Of a DNA stretch of 64,000 nucleotides, positions 1 through 8,689 are shown in pieces. Numbering within the stretch: position 1 is the first letter of the stretch; every line of letters starts with the position of its first letter. The DNA is from Prochlorococcus sp. MIT 0604 (GTDB taxonomy: Bacteria > Cyanobacteriota > Cyanobacteriia > PCC-6307 > Cyanobiaceae), in the NCBI RefSeq assembly GCF_000757845.1, contig NZ_CP007753.1, positions 930,001 through 994,000 of the forward strand, given 5' to 3'. Position numbers and translations under genes: made by a program. The notes under the pieces are model-generated. The model did not search any database. It had not been told where the DNA came from and saw nothing but the letters and a program-made list of their open reading frames with translations.

Positions 1-521
1 GTAAATGCAGGCCTTATTATAAGAGGATAGGAACTGATTTCTTTTGATACCTCTCTAGCTTCATCTAGGTTGGAAGCAATCCCAGAAGGGCATACATTTA
101 CATTTATTTTCTCCATCGATTCTTTAAACAATTTTCTATCCTCAGCTTTATTAATAGCTCCTAAATTAGCCCCAATTAATTCAATATTATTTTGTTTCAA
201 AAAATCTGATTCTGATAATTTAACCGCAAGATTTAAAGCTGTTTGACCTCCCATAGTGGGAAGAATCGCATCAGGTTTTTCTCTTAAAATTATCTGAGAA
301 ACAATTTCAGGAGTCAATGGTTCAATATAAGTTTTATTAGCAATATCAGGATCAGTCATTATTGATGCTGGATTTGAATTTATCAAGATAATTTCATAAC
401 CAGCATTTCTTAAAGCTTTGCAAGCTTGAGTGCCAGAGTAATCAAATTCGCATGCTTGTCCAATTACAATCGGTCCAGAACCTAGAATAAGAATTTTTTT
501 TAGATCACCTCTTTGAGGCAT
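1..521 (-). CDS. carB: Carbamoyl-phosphate synthase large subunit, N-terminal part (cut by window edge)
   Basis: The reverse strand from an ATG at 521 reads [17 protein letters not shown], the typical CarB N-terminus, followed by [10 protein letters not shown] and [13 protein letters not shown], hallmarks of the first ATP-grasp half. CarB makes carbamoyl phosphate from glutamine-derived ammonia, bicarbonate and two ATP, feeding pyrimidine and arginine synthesis together with CarA. Only about 173 residues of a protein usually near 1,070-1,100 residues lie here; the rest is beyond position 1. It diverges from the DUF3318 gene across a 107-bp gap that must hold both promoters. Identification is very secure. 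Confidence 0.96.
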   Translation of the reverse strand, partial: MPQRGDLKKILILGSGPIVIGQACEFDYSGTQACKALRNAGYEIILINSNPASIMTDPDIANKTYIEPLTPEIVSQIILREKPDAILPTMGGQTALNLAVKLSESDFLKQNNIELIGANLGAINKAEDRKLFKESMEKINVNVCPSGIASNLDEAREVSKEISSYPLIIRPAF

Positions 522-628
522 AATATAAAACTATGTTTATCTCATGCTACTTATAAATCATCAGATGTTAATCAAGTTACTTGAAAAGCAACATTTGTTT
601 CTATAGTATTGAAAGAAATTAATTTTTT

Positions 629-1267
629 ATGAGCGAACTTCAGCGACTTAAAAGTTTGTTGCCTCCAGAGAATGAAAGTTGGGTATTTGTTGAAGCTGCT
701 GCTGCTATAGACCCACCTTTAATAACACTTGAGGAAATTGGTCGTGACGAAGTAGAAATCCAGATAGATTTAGATGAATGGGATAACTTCGCAATTGATC
801 ACAGAAATTTATTATTTTGGCACGAGGTTGGGAAAATTCAAAATGACGCAATTCCCAGAGATGGATGGGAAATGGCGGCTCTTGCGATAGGTCTTGGTGG
901 GGCGATTGGGGAATTGTGGGTACAAGATGGACTTCTTTTATTACTCGCACTTGGTTTGTCAAGTTTTGCAGGATATAGATTATACATAAAAAATAATTCT
1001 GAAAAAAAACTTCAAGATGCTATTTTTGCAGATGAAAGAGCTATAGATCTTGCATGTAGATTTGGATACAGCATTCCAAATGCTTATAAAAGTCTTGGAG
1101 GAGCATTAAAGGAGTTAATAGAAAAAACTCGAAAAAAGAAAAAAAGAAGTTTCTTTGAAGACAGATTAGATGCATTAAGAAAAAGTGCAGAAAAGGCTAG
1201 ATCAGAATTATCTCAGCAAGAAGGTTCAGAAAAATCAGTCTCAAGCGAAAATGTTTATGGACAATAA
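629..1267 (+). CDS. DUF3318 cyanobacterial membrane protein
   Basis: A 212-residue protein of a cyanobacterial family I recognise as DUF3318; its function is unknown. It begins MSELQRLKSLLPPENESW, has an acidic soluble segment, then glycine-rich and hydrophobic stretches at about residues 85-118 that look like two short membrane segments, and ends in a strongly charged Lys/Arg-rich and Ser/Glu-rich tail (about 160-212). Its last codons overlap the start of rsfS by 11 bp, so the two are probably co-transcribed and translationally coupled. The ATG at 629 follows the carB divergent intergenic region directly. Confidence 0.8.
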   Translation: MSELQRLKSLLPPENESWVFVEAAAAIDPPLITLEEIGRDEVEIQIDLDEWDNFAIDHRNLLFWHEVGKIQNDAIPRDGWEMAALAIGLGGAIGELWVQDGLLLLLALGLSSFAGYRLYIKNNSEKKLQDAIFADERAIDLACRFGYSIPNAYKSLGGALKELIEKTRKKKKRSFFEDRLDALRKSAEKARSELSQQEGSEKSVSSENVYGQ

Positions 1268-1601
1268 AAGTTTAGTATTAATGGCAGCTAAAGCATGTGA
1301 TGAAAAAAAGGCAAAAGATATAAAACTTATAAAAATAGACAAAGTATCATTTATAAGTGAATGGATTTTGATAGCTGAGGGATTATCTGATGTACAAGTT
1401 AGATCTATAAGTAATTCAGTAGAAGGAGAGTTGAGAGATAAGGCTAAAATTGAACCGATAAGAAAAGAAGGGGTTAATGAGGCTAAATGGGCTTTACTTG
1501 ATTATGGTGATCTGATTGTCAATATATTTCAACCAGAAATAAGAAAATATTATGACCTTGAATCATTCTGGAGTAATGGAGATAATCTTACATTTCCATA
1601 A
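1257..1601 (+). CDS. rsfS: Ribosomal silencing factor RsfS (Iojap-like)
   Basis: The 114-residue product beginning MDNKSLVLMAAKACDEKKA matches the RsfS/Iojap family, which binds ribosomal protein uL14 and blocks 30S-50S joining in slow-growing cells. The family core is visible: the SFISEWILIAEGLSDVQVRS segment, then EGVNEAKWALLDYGDLIVNIF and a C-terminal YYDLESFW. The open frame extends upstream to 1185 and an ATG also lies at 1251, but the family N-terminus fits the ATG at 1257 best; this start lies inside the end of the DUF3318 gene, suggesting coupling. The next gene begins 10 bp after the stop. Confidence 0.9.
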   Translation: MDNKSLVLMAAKACDEKKAKDIKLIKIDKVSFISEWILIAEGLSDVQVRSISNSVEGELRDKAKIEPIRKEGVNEAKWALLDYGDLIVNIFQPEIRKYYDLESFWSNGDNLTFP

Positions 1602-1611
1602 TTATTATTTT

Positions 1612-2106
1612 ATGAACGAACCTAGATGCCCTGTCCCTAGAGAGCAACAGCCAACTAATGAATTCATGGAACTATCAAAGTCTATATTTTTTTCTTGGCC
1701 AAAAACAAAAAATTCACTAATTCTTATATTGATTAAATTCTGGTTAGGTGCTTTTGTTCTATTTCTTATTATTTCTTCAGGAAGTGTTTATTTCAAATCA
1801 TCTCTTTTAAAATATTTTCTACTAAGTTTTTTTAGCAGTTTATCAATACCTCTCTTGATTACTATACGGTTATATTTAGGATGGAATCATGTATTTAAAA
1901 GATTAATATCAGAAAAAGTTGAATATGAAGAATCCGGTTGGTATGACGGCCAAATATGGCAAAAGCCATTAGTTTTGAAAGAAAAAGAATCACTTATTGC
2001 CTCATTAGAGGTAAAGCCTATTTTAAAGAATTTAATTCAAATTTCTTCTATTATTTTAGTCTTGGCTTTATTAGGCATTTTGCTTTTTCAATATAATAAT
2101 TTCTAA
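1612..2106 (+). CDS. CGLD27/Ycf36-like membrane protein (DUF1230)
   Basis: The product starting MNEPRCPVPREQQPTNEF carries the CPVPxEQxP signature of the DUF1230 family (Ycf36 in algae, CGLD27 in plants), a green-lineage and cyanobacterial protein of unsettled function. Two hydrophobic stretches at about residues 32-50 and 58-80 and another near the C-terminus suggest three or four membrane spans. An ATG at 1552 gives a longer frame, but it overlaps rsfS by 50 bp and lacks family support, so I take 1612. The stop codon directly abuts the asparaginase ATG at 2107, consistent with one operon from 629 onward. Confidence 0.75.
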   Translation: MNEPRCPVPREQQPTNEFMELSKSIFFSWPKTKNSLILILIKFWLGAFVLFLIISSGSVYFKSSLLKYFLLSFFSSLSIPLLITIRLYLGWNHVFKRLISEKVEYEESGWYDGQIWQKPLVLKEKESLIASLEVKPILKNLIQISSIILVLALLGILLFQYNNF

Positions 2107-3072
2107 ATGAGTTCTAATTTCAAAAACCTCTACACATCAAACAATCCGCCTTTACAAGCAACCTTAATGAGAGGTTCAAATATTGAGTCAATTCATAAAA
2201 TTCATGCTGTTATTACTGACAAAAAAGGTAGAGTTTTGATGTGCGCAGGAAATCCAGAATATAAAAGCTTCATAAGGTCAGCATTAAAACCTTTTCAGGC
2301 AATACCTTTTGTTAGTAGTGGAGCAGCATCAAAAATCAATGATGAATCAAAGTCAATTGCATTAGCATGCGGATCACACAGCGGATCAAAACTTCATTCG
2401 AGAGAAGCCTTCAAAATTTTATGGGAATATGACATTGACATTAATAATCTGAAATGCCCAAAAACAAAGACAAGTCCCCTAGAACATAATTGTTCAGGTA
2501 AACATGCTGCCTTTTTAGCTACATGTAAAAAAATGAATTGGCCATTAGATAGTTACTTAAAGGGAGATCATCCCCTGCAAATTGAAATATTCAGAATCGT
2601 ATCTGAATTACTTGAAATCCCGTTATCTGAAATAAAGGCAGAACGTGATGATTGTGGTGCCCCAACTCTTTATTTGAAAATATTAGAAATGTCTAGGTTG
2701 TATTCACTTCTAAGCAGTTCTGAAACGGCTGAATTAGAACAAATCAGTAGAGCTATTACAATTAACCCAATTATGATAAGCGACAACAATAAATTTGATA
2801 CAGAAATAATTAAAGCTTCTCATGGTCAAGTTATAGGGAAGGGTGGTGCAGAGGGAATACAGTGCCTATGTAAAGTAAATGAAGGTATAGGAATTGCCTT
2901 AAAAGTAGAAGATGGTTCAAAAAGAGCCAAGCATGCTGTCAGTCTCCACTTGCTTAAACAGTTAGAGTGGATTTCTGATTTAAGAATTCAAGACATAGAA
3001 GAAAAAGTTTTTAATTTATCTGAAGGGGTTCGTATTGAAGTTAAAGGTAAATTAAAATTCCAAGAATCCTAA
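2107..3072 (+). CDS. Asparaginase (asparaginase II family)
   Basis: A 321-residue protein of the Asparaginase_II family (PF06089 type). Recognisable blocks are PLQATLMRGSNIESIH at the N-terminus, FIRSALKPFQAIPFV, ALACGSHSGS, HNCSGKHAAFLATC and AERDDCGAPT, then GKGGAEGIQC near the end, all of which recur in this family. It is expected to hydrolyse L-asparagine to aspartate and ammonia in the cytoplasm. It starts at the base following the stop of the CGLD27-like gene. The tRNA-fMet gene follows 46 bp after the stop. Confidence 0.85.
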   Translation: MSSNFKNLYTSNNPPLQATLMRGSNIESIHKIHAVITDKKGRVLMCAGNPEYKSFIRSALKPFQAIPFVSSGAASKINDESKSIALACGSHSGSKLHSREAFKILWEYDIDINNLKCPKTKTSPLEHNCSGKHAAFLATCKKMNWPLDSYLKGDHPLQIEIFRIVSELLEIPLSEIKAERDDCGAPTLYLKILEMSRLYSLLSSSETAELEQISRAITINPIMISDNNKFDTEIIKASHGQVIGKGGAEGIQCLCKVNEGIGIALKVEDGSKRAKHAVSLHLLKQLEWISDLRIQDIEEKVFNLSEGVRIEVKGKLKFQES

Positions 3073-3118
3073 ATAATATAGAAAAAATAACCCTTTCAGA
3101 TGTATGCTATGTATATAA

Positions 3119-3195
<77 letters not shown>

Positions 3196-3200
3196 TTTAG

Positions 3201-3224
3201 AAGCAGCTTCACGGCTGCTTTTTT
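3201..3224 (+). terminator. Rho-independent terminator of tRNA-fMet
   Basis: AAGCAGC (3201-3207) and GCTGCTT (3214-3220) form a perfect 7-bp stem with a 6-nt loop followed by a T run, 5 nt after the tRNA CCA end. Confidence 0.85.
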
Positions 3225-3278
3225 AGTCTTTGTGATAATTACATCACTTATAAAATAAAAATATTGAAGTTTATAACA

Positions 3279-3419
3279 ATGTACTTTAAAGAACTTATTA
3301 GATATTATTTGAGATCTTTTTGTATAGAGAATTTGAAGTCAACTCTGACTATTAGACCAATAATGATAAATAATATTCCAATGTATGAGTTCAAAGATAG
3401 ATCCAAAATATTAAAATAA
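3279..3419 (+). CDS. Possible small protein, 46 aa
   Basis: An ATG-initiated frame (MYFKELIRYYLRSFC...) in the gap between the tRNA terminator and the PetP-like gene. It is basic, has no obvious membrane segment and matches no family I recognise. Coding status is uncertain; the composition is plausible but there is no clear ribosome binding site. Confidence 0.25.
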   Translation: MYFKELIRYYLRSFCIENLKSTLTIRPIMINNIPMYEFKDRSKILK

Positions 3420-3565
3420 TTTTCTAACTAAATTTTAACTCAAAAATCATTCCTATTAAATAAGCTAACAAGAATAAATTAAATCAATCTGAATGTTAGC
3501 CATTTTAATCTTAAATAAGTAATTTAATAAAGTAGAGTTATTTTATCTAATTTAGAAAAAATTAT

Positions 3566-3712
3566 ATGCAGAATTTGCTACAACGTGATTTAGGTTCAAG
3601 CTTGTTATCAATAGCTGTCGTTTTAGGTTGGTTAGGACTTTTTTTTGTATTTTTGAGAGTATTAACAATTTCAATGAAAAGAATCCTTGAATTGATTTTC
3701 AAAAAACCATAA
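3566..3712 (+). CDS. Small single-span membrane protein, 48 aa
   Basis: A short ATG frame reading MQNLLQRDLGSSLLSIAVVL followed by a hydrophobic stretch and a basic tail ending FKKP. The middle (about residues 12-34) is a clear membrane helix, with positive charges after it. This architecture resembles the many small thylakoid or plasma membrane proteins of picocyanobacteria. I do not recognise the family. It lies upstream of the PetP-like gene on the same strand with a 71-bp gap. Confidence 0.5.
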   Translation: MQNLLQRDLGSSLLSIAVVLGWLGLFFVFLRVLTISMKRILELIFKKP

Positions 3713-3783
3713 TTATTGAAATAAAACAACAATTCTCAATTAATCGCATAAATCCCATATCAATAGGTATAATAACCTAAAAA

Positions 3784-4173
3784 ATGTCAATTTTAGATAG
3801 GGCAACAATAGGAAATCCTGTTCAAATCAACTTAGAACTTTCAAAGGATAGGCTCGCAAAAGAAGTTGTTGATGCTATAAAAGTTTCTTCAGTGGCTAAG
3901 ATAAGTGATTTCAGAATAACTGACGGAAAAGGTATTGGAGTTATATTGAAATTATCTAATGGAAAAGAGCAATGGTTTTTTGAAGAGGAAATTGAACTCC
4001 TTGACGAAAATGGTAAAGTAATAAAAAAAAATAATGATGAGAAAGAGAATAGAAATTTTATATTTGACTTTTTAAAAGGATTAAATTATGAAAATAAAAA
4101 TAAGGTAAGCGAATTATTTAATCCAATTAACTTTTTTATCTGGATGGTTGTATCGTTTAAAGATATTTTTTAA
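3784..4173 (+). CDS. PetP-like protein (DUF2862), putative cytochrome b6f subunit, with C-terminal extension
   Basis: The first 75 residues match PetP/DUF2862, an SH3-like cyanobacterial subunit bound to the cytoplasmic face of the cytochrome b6f complex: GNPVQINLELSKDRLAKEVV, then ISDFRITDGKGIGVILKLSNG and WFFEEEIELL. PetP proteins are usually about 65-75 residues; this one is 129, adding a charged linker (about 80-100) and a hydrophobic end (about 112-129, INFFIWMVVSF). The extension may anchor it to a membrane. Naming it as a b6f subunit is inference from the family; no other pet gene is nearby. Confidence 0.65.
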   Translation: MSILDRATIGNPVQINLELSKDRLAKEVVDAIKVSSVAKISDFRITDGKGIGVILKLSNGKEQWFFEEEIELLDENGKVIKKNNDEKENRNFIFDFLKGLNYENKNKVSELFNPINFFIWMVVSFKDIF

Positions 4174-4249
4174 TTTATAAAAAATTTTTCTAAAATAGAA
4201 ATAATTTTATAATTTATTAAATATAAAATTTAAGTAATTAAAAATTGAA

Positions 4250-5245
4250 ATGGTACAAAATATTATCGATGTAAGAAATTTATCTAAGTCATTTGATATC
4301 TCATCCAAAGAACCAGGATTAAAAGGAACAATTAAACATTTTTTTAGAAGAAAAACAAAAAGTTTAAAAGTTATAAAGGATATAAGTTTTGAAATTAAAG
4401 AAGGCGAAATGGTAGGTTTTCTGGGAGCTAATGGAGCTGGGAAAACAACGATTTTAAAAATGCTTTGTGGCTTAATTTATCCAAGTGAAGGTTCGATTCT
4501 GGTTTCAGGCTACTTACCTTTCAGGAGAAAAGAAAAATTCCTGAAGAATATCACCTTAATAATGGGACAAAAGCAACAGCTTATTTGGGATCTACCGCCA
4601 ATTGAATCATTTTATTTGAATGCATCAATATATGACTTAGATAAATTCGAAGCTAAAAGGAGAATTAAAAAACTATCAGAAATGCTTGAAATTGATGAAG
4701 AGATATTCATACCTGTTAGAAAACTATCTCTAGGTCAGCGTATGAAGTCAGAATTACTAGCAGCTTTGATACATGAGCCAAATATTCTATTTTTAGATGA
4801 GCCGACACTTGGATTAGATATTAATGCACAGAGAAATTTAAGAAAATTCCTTCAAAAATATAATAAAGAAACCAATGCAACTATATGCCTAACTAGTCAT
4901 TACATGAAAGATATTACATCGCTATGCAAGAGAGTTATATGTGTCCACGAAGGGGCAATATCGTATGATGGAAAACTTGATCTATTATTAAAAAAACTAT
5001 CTCCTGTTAAAGAAATATTAATAGTTTGTCGCTCAGAAGACGATGCAATTGAAATAGAAAATTCCGGTTTTACTGTTAAAAATAAAATAAAGAATGAAAT
5101 CACTATAAAAATTGCAAACAACTCCATTACCTCCTCACTAAAAACTATCCTAAATAATTTTGATATTGAGGACCTTTTTATAAATGAACCACCTATAGAT
5201 GAAATTATTGGGAAGTTATTAATCAAAAAAGATTATGATATCTAA
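4250..5245 (+). CDS. ABC-2 type exporter, ATP-binding protein
   Basis: A 331-residue ATPase with Walker A GANGAGKT at about residues 59-66, signature LSLGQRMKSELLAAL, and Walker B ILFLDEPTLGLD. The insertion between residues 20 and 40 (a basic KHFFRRKTKSLKVIKDI segment before the core) and the roughly 100-residue C-terminal extension are typical of ATPases paired with DUF990 permeases. It energises the two membrane proteins encoded next; the gene overlaps the first permease by 11 bp. Substrate unknown. Lipid, polysaccharide or drug export are possibilities for this family, not shown here. Confidence 0.9.
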   Translation: MVQNIIDVRNLSKSFDISSKEPGLKGTIKHFFRRKTKSLKVIKDISFEIKEGEMVGFLGANGAGKTTILKMLCGLIYPSEGSILVSGYLPFRRKEKFLKNITLIMGQKQQLIWDLPPIESFYLNASIYDLDKFEAKRRIKKLSEMLEIDEEIFIPVRKLSLGQRMKSELLAALIHEPNILFLDEPTLGLDINAQRNLRKFLQKYNKETNATICLTSHYMKDITSLCKRVICVHEGAISYDGKLDLLLKKLSPVKEILIVCRSEDDAIEIENSGFTVKNKIKNEITIKIANNSITSSLKTILNNFDIEDLFINEPPIDEIIGKLLIKKDYDI

Positions 5246-6029
5246 TTTGATTAACCGTAAAATACTCACCTTATTAAAGGTCCAATATTCAAACATGTTG
5301 GAATATAGGGTAGAAATTGCGTTATGGGCAATTTCAGGGATTATTCCTTTTTTCATGTTAAACATTTGGACAAATAATAATCTAAATGAATCCATAAACA
5401 TCAGTGATACTATGCTTTCTAGGTATTTCTTATGTGCATTTTTTGTAAGACAGTTTTCTGTAGTTTGGGTTGTATTTAGTTTTGAAGAGGATTCTCTTAT
5501 GGGGAGAGTATCTCCTTATTTAATCCAACCATTAAATCCATTTTTCAGATATTTTGCACAACATCTTGCAGAACAAATAACAAGATTTCCTTTCGCTTTA
5601 ATAATTGCATTTTTCTTTTTTATTTTTAATCCAGAAAGTATATGGATTCCAAATATAGGTATTTTACTCTTATCGATAATATCTACTTTCTTATCCTTCT
5701 TGATTCAATTTTTAATTCAGTCAATAGTTGCATGTCTATGTTTCTGGACAGAGAAAGCATCTTCGATAGAAAGATTATTATTTATTCCAACTTTATTTCT
5801 CTCAGGTCTTTTAGCCCCAGTAATTTCATTTCCCACATATGTTAAATCTTGGATTTATTTAACTCCTTTTCCATATCTAATTGATTTTCCTGCGAACTTA
5901 CTATCAGGTAATACAACAAATATTAGTGGAGGCTTAGGTATGCAAATTCTATGGATTTTATTACTTTTCCCATTATTTAAGAAAATCTGGTCTGAAGGAA
6001 CGAAAAAATATACTGCTATGGGGTCATGA
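5235..6029 (+). CDS. ABC-2 type exporter, permease subunit 1 (DUF990 family)
   Basis: A 264-residue integral membrane protein with about six hydrophobic spans and the DUF990 hallmarks EYRVEIALWAISGIIPFF near the N-terminus and VSPYLIQPLNPFFRYF in the middle. It begins inside the ATPase gene and ends overlapping the second permease by 4 bp (ATGA), so the three genes form a tightly coupled operon and likely a heterodimeric channel with two ATPases. Confidence 0.87.
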   Translation: MISNLINRKILTLLKVQYSNMLEYRVEIALWAISGIIPFFMLNIWTNNNLNESINISDTMLSRYFLCAFFVRQFSVVWVVFSFEEDSLMGRVSPYLIQPLNPFFRYFAQHLAEQITRFPFALIIAFFFFIFNPESIWIPNIGILLLSIISTFLSFLIQFLIQSIVACLCFWTEKASSIERLLFIPTLFLSGLLAPVISFPTYVKSWIYLTPFPYLIDFPANLLSGNTTNISGGLGMQILWILLLFPLFKKIWSEGTKKYTAMGS

Positions 6030-6820
6030 ATTTAAGAAAATATCTAAAAGTTTATAAAAAATTCTTACATACTTCTTTAGCTTCTGAATTGGAGTATAAG
6101 ACAAATATATTAGTTGATTTAATTACGGCAATTTTAAGTTTAATAGGGAGTATTTTTCTATTATCTATTTTCTTTCAAAATAATGGATATATTGGTGGTT
6201 GGAAATTTGAGCAGGCACTAATAATTCAAGCTATTTATACAATTTTGAATGGAATAACAAATACATGGTTCAATCCTAATCTTACAGAAATAGTTAAACA
6301 TATAAGAGAAGGAACATTAGACTTCGTACTTTTAAAACCTATTGATTCTCAATTTTTTATTTCATTAAAAAAAATAAATCCATCTGGATTTTTAGAAATA
6401 ATGCTTGGATTTTTCTTGTTATTCTTCTGCATAAGAATAAATCAAATAATTTTAAATTTAAGTTTTCTGACCCTATCCTTGATTACGATAAGCTGCTCGA
6501 TTTGTATTTTATATAGCCTATGGTTTTTTATCTCTACTACTACTATTTGGTTTGTTAAAACTTGGAATGCATTAGAAGTATTAAGATCATTCCTTTATAT
6601 TGGAAGATTTCCTCTAAATTCATTTTCATTTTCTTTAAGAATTTTTTTTAGTATTTTCATTCCTATTGCTTTTATAACTACAATTCCTTCTGAAGTTTTT
6701 CTAGGACTTTCTCAATTGTGGAAAATATTGCTTGAAGTTATTGTTGCAGCAGTATTTCTTATAACTTCAAGAAAGTTTTGGTTATTTGCATTAAAATTTT
6801 ATACATCAGCATCTAGCTAA
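6026..6820 (+). CDS. ABC-2 type exporter, permease subunit 2 (DUF990 family)
   Basis: The second 264-residue DUF990-type permease, with ELEYKTNILVDLITAILSL at residues 19-37, a conserved IREGTLDFVLLKPIDSQFF segment (about residues 90-108) corresponding to the MGRVSPYLIQPLNP region of its partner, and about six membrane spans. It closes the exporter operon and is convergent, 3 bp apart, with the unknown gene at 6824. Confidence 0.87.
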   Translation: MNLRKYLKVYKKFLHTSLASELEYKTNILVDLITAILSLIGSIFLLSIFFQNNGYIGGWKFEQALIIQAIYTILNGITNTWFNPNLTEIVKHIREGTLDFVLLKPIDSQFFISLKKINPSGFLEIMLGFFLLFFCIRINQIILNLSFLTLSLITISCSICILYSLWFFISTTTIWFVKTWNALEVLRSFLYIGRFPLNSFSFSLRIFFSIFIPIAFITTIPSEVFLGLSQLWKILLEVIVAAVFLITSRKFWLFALKFYTSASS

Positions 6821-6823
6821 CTA

Positions 6824-7090
6824 TTATTTAATAACCTCCCTACAAAGTTCCCAAATTTGTTGTTTACTTTTCAGATTTGAAAGACTAGATAATTTCTTAA
6901 AAAGAGGTTTAGATTTTTCAACAGATAAAAGCCTACAGTTGTATTCAATTTTATGATTTCTAGATATGATTCCTAATTTCAGTGCAACATTACAAAGGAT
7001 AATTATCAAAGTGAGAAAAAAAACTATACTAAAAAATTGTGAAAATGATTTTGAATAATTTTCTTTTTCAGTTTTTAATTCAAACTTCAT
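6824..7090 (-). CDS. Unknown single-span membrane protein, 88 aa
   Basis: A short Lys-rich N-terminus, one membrane helix at about residues 17-42 (FFSIVFFLTLIIILCNVALK), and a cytoplasmic or lumenal tail containing two cysteines (about 52 and 83) in NCRLLSV and ELCREVIK. The ATG overlaps the stop of the upstream gene at 7404-7090 (TAATG), so these two unknown genes are translationally coupled. No family recognised. Confidence 0.6.
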   Translation of the reverse strand: MKFELKTEKENYSKSFSQFFSIVFFLTLIIILCNVALKLGIISRNHKIEYNCRLLSVEKSKPLFKKLSSLSNLKSKQQIWELCREVIK

Positions 7091-7404
7091 TACTTAACTA
7101 TATGCTGAGGGCACTTAATTGCAGCAATAGCAACAGCTGTAACTTTAAAATTTTCTGACTTCTCAATAACCTTTTTAACCTCTAATGGTCCAAATTTATT
7201 ACTTGCATCACTGTAGGAAAGAAGTAAAGATTTATAGTTATCATGACCAAGATTTCTATACTCACAGAAATTATCCCCAACATAATTCAAAAGAGTAAGT
7301 AAAGTTAATTCAATCATTAAAGCTTCTTTACTAGTAAAGTTCTTACGAATGATACAGTGCATGACATTTTTAACAAGTAAAATCACCAAAACACTTGAAA
7401 TCAT
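7090..7404 (-). CDS. Unknown protein with N-terminal hydrophobic segment, 104 aa
   Basis: Starts MISSVLVILLVKNVMHCIIRK, a signal-anchor-like segment, then a mixed charged region with three further cysteines (in FCEYRNLG and IKCPQHIVK). The arrangement could be a small secreted or membrane-tethered protein. It forms a two-gene unit with the downstream 88-aa gene, sharing one nucleotide. I do not recognise it. Confidence 0.6.
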   Translation of the reverse strand: MISSVLVILLVKNVMHCIIRKNFTSKEALMIELTLLTLLNYVGDNFCEYRNLGHDNYKSLLLSYSDASNKFGPLEVKKVIEKSENFKVTAVAIAAIKCPQHIVK

Positions 7405-7525
7405 GAAATAAGAATTTTATTCATAAACATAAAAACTACAAAATTATTGAAGAATTTATAAATACAAAAACAAGAAAATCATTGAAGCACTATCTGTGGT
7501 GTAGTTAACTTCTTAAGATTGCACT

Positions 7526-7613
7526 ATGGATAGGGGGTTGCATTTTTTGAGAAATTGGTTTAAAAATAAGGTTCCCCATCACCCGGCCACACATATGTGA
7601 GGCCTTTTTTTTT
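7526..7613 (+). ncRNA. Candidate small RNA or microprotein transcript ending in a terminator
   Basis: In the 370-bp gap between two reverse-strand genes, the plus strand carries a hairpin (GGCC at 7585-7588 pairing with GGCC at 7601-7604, with CAC/GTG inside and one A-A mismatch) followed by nine T residues at 7605-7613. No annotated plus-strand gene lies upstream, so something is probably transcribed here. An ATG frame of 24 codons (7526-7600, MDRGLHFLRNWFKNKVPHHP...) ends within the hairpin. The 5' end is not defined by the sequence; a region from about 7480 is plausible. Confidence 0.4.
7585..7613 (+). terminator. Rho-independent terminator of unknown plus-strand RNA
   Basis: An imperfect palindromic stem, GGCCACACATATGTGAGGCC, is followed by an uninterrupted nine-T tract. 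The T run on the plus side only gives the direction. Confidence 0.7.
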
Positions 7614-7710
7614 AATAAGGTTTTCCAAAAAGTATTATTTAATAAAACAAGTTATTCATTAATACCTTTGATAATAAATAAAAATAGAATAAATTTTTCT
7701 TTTTGACCAC

Positions 7711-7740
7711 TATACCTTTTAGTCTTATACCTTTTAGTCT
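7711..7740. repeat. Two tandem copies of a 15-bp sequence
   Basis: TATACCTTTTAGTCT occurs twice head to tail (7711-7725 and 7726-7740), 35 bp beyond the stop of the TauE/SafE gene. It may be a slippage product; no function is evident. Confidence 0.8.
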
Positions 7741-7774
7741 TTTTATGACAAGTGTATTGAAATTATCGATTAAT

Positions 7775-8587
7775 TTATAAAAAACTTTTTATGGATTTAA
7801 TCAATAAGCTTATACCAACCAAAATGCAAACTGTTATAAAAGTTTTTTTAATTAGAATGTTTCCATTTAATTTTGATAGGTGAGCCCCGAAATATCCTCC
7901 GGTAAAAGAACCAATTATTAATGCTACCAATATATTTGATGGAACCGACCCTATTCTTGTCAAGAAAACTGCTCCTATAAAATTCCAAAAAACCCCAACA
8001 GTGAAAAATGTCAAACTTATAGCGCGAAGAAAATCCATTTCAAAAGTTTTTATTAAAAGTATTGTCACAAGCAATCCTGTTCCTGAAGAAATAGAACCAT
8101 TTAATATACCTATAAGAAAAATAAAAATAAAAAATCTAATTTTATGAACTAAATTAAGCTTATTATTACCAGACGATATACCTAAATCTGGTTTGAGTAA
8201 TGAGTAAAAAGCTAATATTATTGAAATTATTCCTAAAATTAAGTACAAATACTTTTCTGATATATATTCAACTGTAGAAGACCCTAAAATTACTCCTGGC
8301 AATCCAAACATCAAAATTTGCCGAGCAATACTTATGTCATTACCTAAAGATTTGTAATTTCTTAACGAACCCCCTATTCCTAATGCTACTGTTGCTAATT
8401 TATGACTAGCCAGAGCCTGATAATAAGGAATACCAGATAAAATCAATGCTGGCAATTGTAATAATCCTGCTCCTCCTCCAGAAATCGCTGAAAAAGTGTT
8501 AGAAAAAAAGGATATCAAAAAAATATAAATACTTTCAAATATAAAATGATCAACACTTCCGAATAATATTGCTGATAGATAAGGCAT
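7775..8587 (-). CDS. TauE/SafE (TSUP) family permease
   Basis: A 270-residue membrane protein with seven or eight hydrophobic spans and the family's N-terminal glycine-rich motif ISGGGAGLLQLPALIL (about residues 36-51) and its echo GSISSGTGLLVTILL in the second half, reflecting the internal duplication of TSUP transporters. Members move sulfite, sulfonates or other small organic anions across the plasma membrane; the substrate here cannot be read from sequence. It stands alone and diverges from the HNH nuclease gene. Confidence 0.85.
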   Translation of the reverse strand: MPYLSAILFGSVDHFIFESIYIFLISFFSNTFSAISGGGAGLLQLPALILSGIPYYQALASHKLATVALGIGGSLRNYKSLGNDISIARQILMFGLPGVILGSSTVEYISEKYLYLILGIISIILAFYSLLKPDLGISSGNNKLNLVHKIRFFIFIFLIGILNGSISSGTGLLVTILLIKTFEMDFLRAISLTFFTVGVFWNFIGAVFLTRIGSVPSNILVALIIGSFTGGYFGAHLSKLNGNILIKKTFITVCILVGISLLIKSIKSFL

Positions 8588-8689
8588 TAACTATAAATCC
8601 TATTTTAATTTTAATAAGCAAAATAATATTCTTTTCATAGGAAACAGTAAGACAAATAAAGTTTTATTTTATCTTTTTCAATCATAGTT

